Of a stretch of DNA of 64,000 nt, positions 60,108-64,000 are shown piece after piece (position 1 is the stretch's first letter; every line of letters starts with the position of its first letter). This stretch comes from Rhabditophanes sp. KR3021 (Eukaryota; Nematoda; Chromadorea; Rhabditida; Alloionematidae). Below the pieces are notes generated by a model that did no database searches, was not told where the DNA came from, and worked only from the letters and a program-made list of their open reading frames with translations. The stretch covers positions 5,394,001 through 5,458,000 of the forward strand of contig CAUJLY010000006.1 of the NCBI GenBank assembly GCA_963281155.1, read 5' to 3'. A program made the position numbers and the translations under genes.

Positions 60108-62335
60108 TTAAACTCGCCCATCGTTCTTGTACTTTCCTGGCAATGTATGACTCCAATAAACAGTAGGTTGAGGGGTTGCAGTTTCATCATATACATGACT
60201 TAGAGCATCCTCCGCAACTGTTCTATGAATGGGATATGGTTGTTTGTAACTTGGTGATAATTGTTTCATAGTTGCAAATTTCGATGCAATATTTGCCACA
60301 TTATTCCACGGAACGTGATATTCTATTGGAGTATAGTTGTTGTTCTGCGTTTCATTGTAACTTTGAATGTATCTTGAGGTATCATTTATGCTTTTTGGTG
60401 TCTTCGGTGGGGCCATCTTTGGAGGAGGTGGTCTTATGACAGCAGTAATTAATGGTGGCGATAAAGTAAGTCTGTCTTCTTCCTTGCAATCATTATTTGT
60501 TGTTGTCTTTTTCAGATAAAGAATTGCTAATGTGCAAATGACGATGAAAACAAAAAACGAGACAACTCCAATTTTTAAGTAAGATTTCAAATTGTCATCA
60601 AATACTGACATCTTTGATTCACCATAAATACTTAACATAACTGATCTTTGAATAAGATTTCCACCATCAGAGACAACGCAAACATATGTTCCCTCATCTT
60701 TTGATAAGACATTAGGAAGTGTTAATCGGTTTACAACCATTTTCTGATTGTTAATAATTACGACACTTTGGTTGGCTTTGTTCTCCAATAACAATAAGTC
60801 CATATTATTAACTGTGAGGACAGTATTGTCATTAAACGGATTTGTCCAATCCTTTTCAATTTTTTTGAACCACCTTGTTAAAGGCATTCCTTCTACCCAC
60901 TTTACTTTGCATTCAAACTCTGCTGTATTTCCTAGATGAACAGACTTGTTCGAAGGAATATCAATAATTGAGGAATTAACTTTATCATTCATTTTATCGG
61001 TAGTCTCAATTTGTACACCACCTAATTCATTTGAAGGATAATTCCCGATCCTTTTATCCTCTATAACAACTTTGAAAGTGGCATTAATGTGGCCGTGCTT
61101 ATTGTAAAGTGAGCACTCGTAAATACCAGAATCCGTCACTTGTACATTATGCAACACAAATTTGGCAGAAACAATACTTTGATGGGCATAGTCAAGATCT
61201 ATTTTTTCTGAGTTTTTATACCATTGAATTGATGGGAATGGGTTCCCTTTTCCAGCACAGCTCAAGTCAAGATCACCATTAATTTTTGGCATTATATAAC
61301 CATCACTGTTTGCATGGATGTCTTGTGGGTGAGTCCATGACGGTTTTGCCTCGTAGTCAGATAATACAATTCGTTCATCCTCTCCCAAATATTCATCGTC
61401 TTCATCTGGAAAAATTTAATTCATAGATTACACTTGTTAGATAAATAACTTACCATAGACAATAAAAGTAAAATTATTTCTTGCATGACCCCAACCATTG
61501 ATTATTACACATTGATAATGGCCACTATCTGCAATTTCGATATTTTTTATTCTGAGCTCTTTTCCGCTTTTAACTGTTTTAAACCTATTGTTATAACTTG
61601 GTTCAATTAATTCACCATCTTTATTCCATTGAATAATGATACTAGTATCATCTACATCTTGAATCGGGCATGTAAATTTGAATTGTCGCATTGACATTGG
61701 TACTCGAAATTTCGATTGAACATTTTTAAGTAACCTTGGTGGTTCTAGAAAAATATTAAATAAATCAAATTTGGAACACATAAATGTTTTAATTTGTGAA
61801 AATAATTATCAATTAAAATCTTAATGTGTAATTAATTCATACACTTGGCAAAATAATCTACACTAAGCTACTTTTAAACTAACAAACACAGCAAACACAG
61901 ATTACATCATGACAGGACATAACGCAACACAAATACCATGAGAAAGTCGAAATTAGGGAAATCACTTTTTAAGTTCTTACTAATCATACTTCATCCTCCT
62001 ATTCATGTTAGCTTATATCCTTCATTTACTAATCAGCTGTTACTCAGCTGTCAAATGTCTTATATATACTCGAGAATCGTATCAATCAGATTATAATGGC
62101 TTAATCTCCAGTATAAACTGTTTTGTTAAATAAGAAACTAGGAAGTGTCAATCAATGTTATAGACCACTGTTTCCCTCTTAAATTCCTTTCTTTTGGTAG
62201 AATTAGAATTATTAAAATTTTATTTAAATTATGATTGAATAGTTTAATGTCATTACCTCGGAAATCGGCAGTAATTAGGGTTGATAATAGTATTGATGAA
62301 ATTAGACAATATAACGGCCAAGGTAGTATTTTCAT
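60108..62335 (-). CDS. FGFR-like 1 type receptor, three Ig domains, no kinase
   Basis: Exons 62335-62257, 61744-61454 and 61405-60108 (phase 1 introns; the first is 512 bp) give 555 residues. Signal peptide (LYCLISSILLSTLITA), Ig1 (EPPRLLKNV...FTCP...GHYQCVI), a linker with KPSWTHP, Ig2 (LDLSCAGKGNPFPSIQWYKN ... GIYECSLYN), Ig3 (AEFECKVKW ... RWFKKIEKDW ... GTYVCVV), a TM segment (IGVVSFFVFIVICTLAILYL) and a ~110-residue cytoplasmic tail. KPSWTHP, the acid-rich Ig1-Ig2 linker (DEDDEYLGEDE) and the Ig3 pattern are those of FGF receptors, but no kinase follows, which is FGFRL1 architecture. The tail is Pro-rich (IRPPPPKMAPPKTPKS), a possible SH3 ligand, with several Tyr sites. Decoy or adhesion function is inferred from FGFRL1. 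Confidence 0.87.
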
Positions 62336-64000
62336 TGTGATGATAAGAACAATAAATTATGTGATTAGAATTATAGCCAATAAAATAATTTGATTGGAAA
62401 GCTTTTTAACAAAGGGCTGCAGCAAGACAGGAGCTAAAATAATGTTTTGATGGGAGACTATAAAACAAAAATAGTTGGCTATAAATTAATAAATGACTAA
62501 TAATCGCATAAGTAAATGACAAATATAAATGAATTACAAACCTCGTACAAGATGTTCGTGCAAATGTTGGAAGGCCCATAATTAGTAAACTCATGCTAAT
62601 TAGCAGTAAGCGCCCTCTTTACAATTGAAGTGAAAAAAGCTGGTAAACATATGGTCTTTTTGTTAACACCCATTAAAGGTGTTTCAACTAAAAATATATT
62701 TGTTATGGCAATTCATAAGAAAAACACTTTCTACCATTTAATATGTGAGAATATTTTTACAGATGAATATGTTTTGATAAACAAAAACTGTGCCTTTGTA
62801 CAAATTGATGCTGCTATAAAAAACTAAACGTGGTTTTTAGCAATGTTGCCGATCTAACAACATAATGAATAATTGTGTTAATGGTAAGAGTGTTGTAAAT
62901 TTTGAAATGTCGATCAAATGAATAATCGAATAATAATGAGTTAAAAATGGCTAGTGATTTATATAAAACAAAAAATGTTACTTGAGACAAAACATAGACT
63001 TGAATAGAAAGATTGGGCAGTAAGTGTACCAAAGTATACAACAAAATATATAAATGACGCAACAGTAAGTGTAAATATTTGGATGCTTTTAAGGTACTCT
63101 CATACTTCCTTTCAGATCAATCAGTGTGTGCCTACAATTTGTATATGTTTCTTAAAAAGTAGTCGAGTATTAGTTTTGAACTTTCAAAGTGATCGGAAGA
63201 AATTCTTTTGATGTTCGTAAAGGTTGTACTCAATTAAATAATAAGCAGTAGCTAAAACCAAATTTAGAAACAATTAAAAAGGTGATGGGGTGCTTGTCGG
63301 AACAGTTTGATGGTTTTAAGTACCGCTGCCTTGCTTAATTTTAAACGAAGCCTAATTATTGTGCTTTTAAAGTTGTTAGAGACATTTGACATACTAAAGT
63401 TGGTAGATTAACTAACATACAATGAGTAAATAAATATTTGGCAATTCGAGTTAATAATAACTTTGTTTACAAAAGGCTGAAGACGTCTTTAGTAATTGAG
63501 ACAAGAAATTAGTAAAAGGAAATAGTCTAAGATATCATTTGAAAGTATATTCATAAGGCCAACCAAGATAACTTTTAATGTTTGTGAATGTGTAATAACA
63601 GAAAATAGTTTATAAAGGCAGCAATTTTAGATGAATCAAAATATCAAGCCAATTTTGTTCATACTCTCAATTCTTTGGTTTCTGTTTTAAAATTAGTACA
63701 TCTGGTAGATGTTTGTACAATAGTGTGTATTATATGATTTGATCAGATAAGAAAGTAAAAATACTCTAATTGTTTGGTTCTAATAATTAATTGTGTTATA
63801 AATGTCTAATGAGGGACATTAGCGATGGAAAGAAACGTAAACAAAGAAAATTTGTCAGTAAAATTATGTTACAGAGTAATATTTATTAATGGGAACAGAT
63901 AGAAAATATATGCAGAATGTAAAATAATAGTGATTAATGTTGCTAGGATATATGTTAGATTTCTTATTAACAGCCATCATAATTAGAATAAAGATGTAGA
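62336..64000. other. 1.7 kb terminal region, no gene called
   Basis: Upstream of the FGFRL1-like start. Short frames on both strands at 62406-62594 (-) and about 62605-62827 (+) lie back to back; neither has a signal peptide, a domain or a complete set of splice sites. The remainder to 64000 is AT-rich and shows nothing. Confidence 0.4.

Noticed and set aside
62406..62827. Back-to-back short frames on both strands
   Set aside because: No signal peptide, domain or complete splice set; likely chance openings.
1..64000. tRNA, rRNA, CRISPR, operon-like or prokaryotic elements
   Set aside because: No cloverleaf with T-loop GTTCRA box, no rRNA-like blocks, no repeat-spacer arrays; the genes have spliceosomal introns throughout.

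Overview
The window is eukaryotic and almost certainly from a nematode. It is AT-rich and carries about 20 protein genes on both strands. Introns are very short, typically 37-60 bp, with GTAAGT-like donors and TTTTAG/TTTCAG acceptors. Several start codons lie a few bases behind a bare acceptor, as expected for spliced-leader trans-splicing. The gene content fits: an FLP-11-type FMRFamide precursor, a worm-type receptor guanylyl cyclase, an innexin, a family 92 glycosyltransferase (DUF23), an Ig+EGF membrane protein like worm IGEG, and tandem secreted Cys-rich proteins with Thr-rich linkers. There is no prokaryotic feature, CRISPR array, rRNA or recognisable tRNA. Which nematode clade this is cannot be decided by eye.

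Layout. 0-10 kb: an ammonium transporter (+) whose 1.4 kb second intron holds a broken antisense gene; a four-TM protein (-); a small neuropeptide-like precursor ending in a C-x-F-K-x-C ring (+); an innexin (-). 11-21 kb: a leukotriene-A4-hydrolase-like M1 aminopeptidase (+), a multi-KR secreted precursor (+), a GT92 glycosyltransferase (-), a broken short gene (+) and an 11-exon receptor guanylyl cyclase (+). 21-32 kb: three tandem secreted Cys-rich paralogues (+), a single-pass membrane protein (-), the flp-11-like gene (-) and the Ig+EGF+TM gene (+). 32-43 kb: a VAX/EMX/NOT-like homeobox gene (+), a PNPLA8-type phospholipase (-), a GSKIP-domain protein (-) and an ACAP-type ArfGAP (+). 43-52 kb: filamin (-). 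55-64 kb: a Cys-rich secreted protein with a charged tail (+), a six-cysteine secreted peptide (-) and an FGFR-like-1 type receptor without kinase (-). The remaining 1-4 kb AT-rich gaps show no gene I can support.

Many genes concern the cell surface, secretion or neural signalling (peptides, gap junction, rGC, Ig receptors), but I see no operon or pathway that joins them; this looks like an ordinary gene-dense nematode chromosome segment. Exon boundaries were read by hand and checked for phase continuity, so most models close with an intact frame. Two otherwise good genes (innexin and filamin) each need one extra base in a short homopolymer, which looks more like assembly error than decay.

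The most interesting items are three small secreted precursors, two of them hidden or split by introns; a receptor guanylyl cyclase that has lost one of its two metal-binding aspartates; an LTA4H with Phe at the suicide-inactivation tyrosine; and an Ig+EGF gene with two possible ways of making a soluble form.
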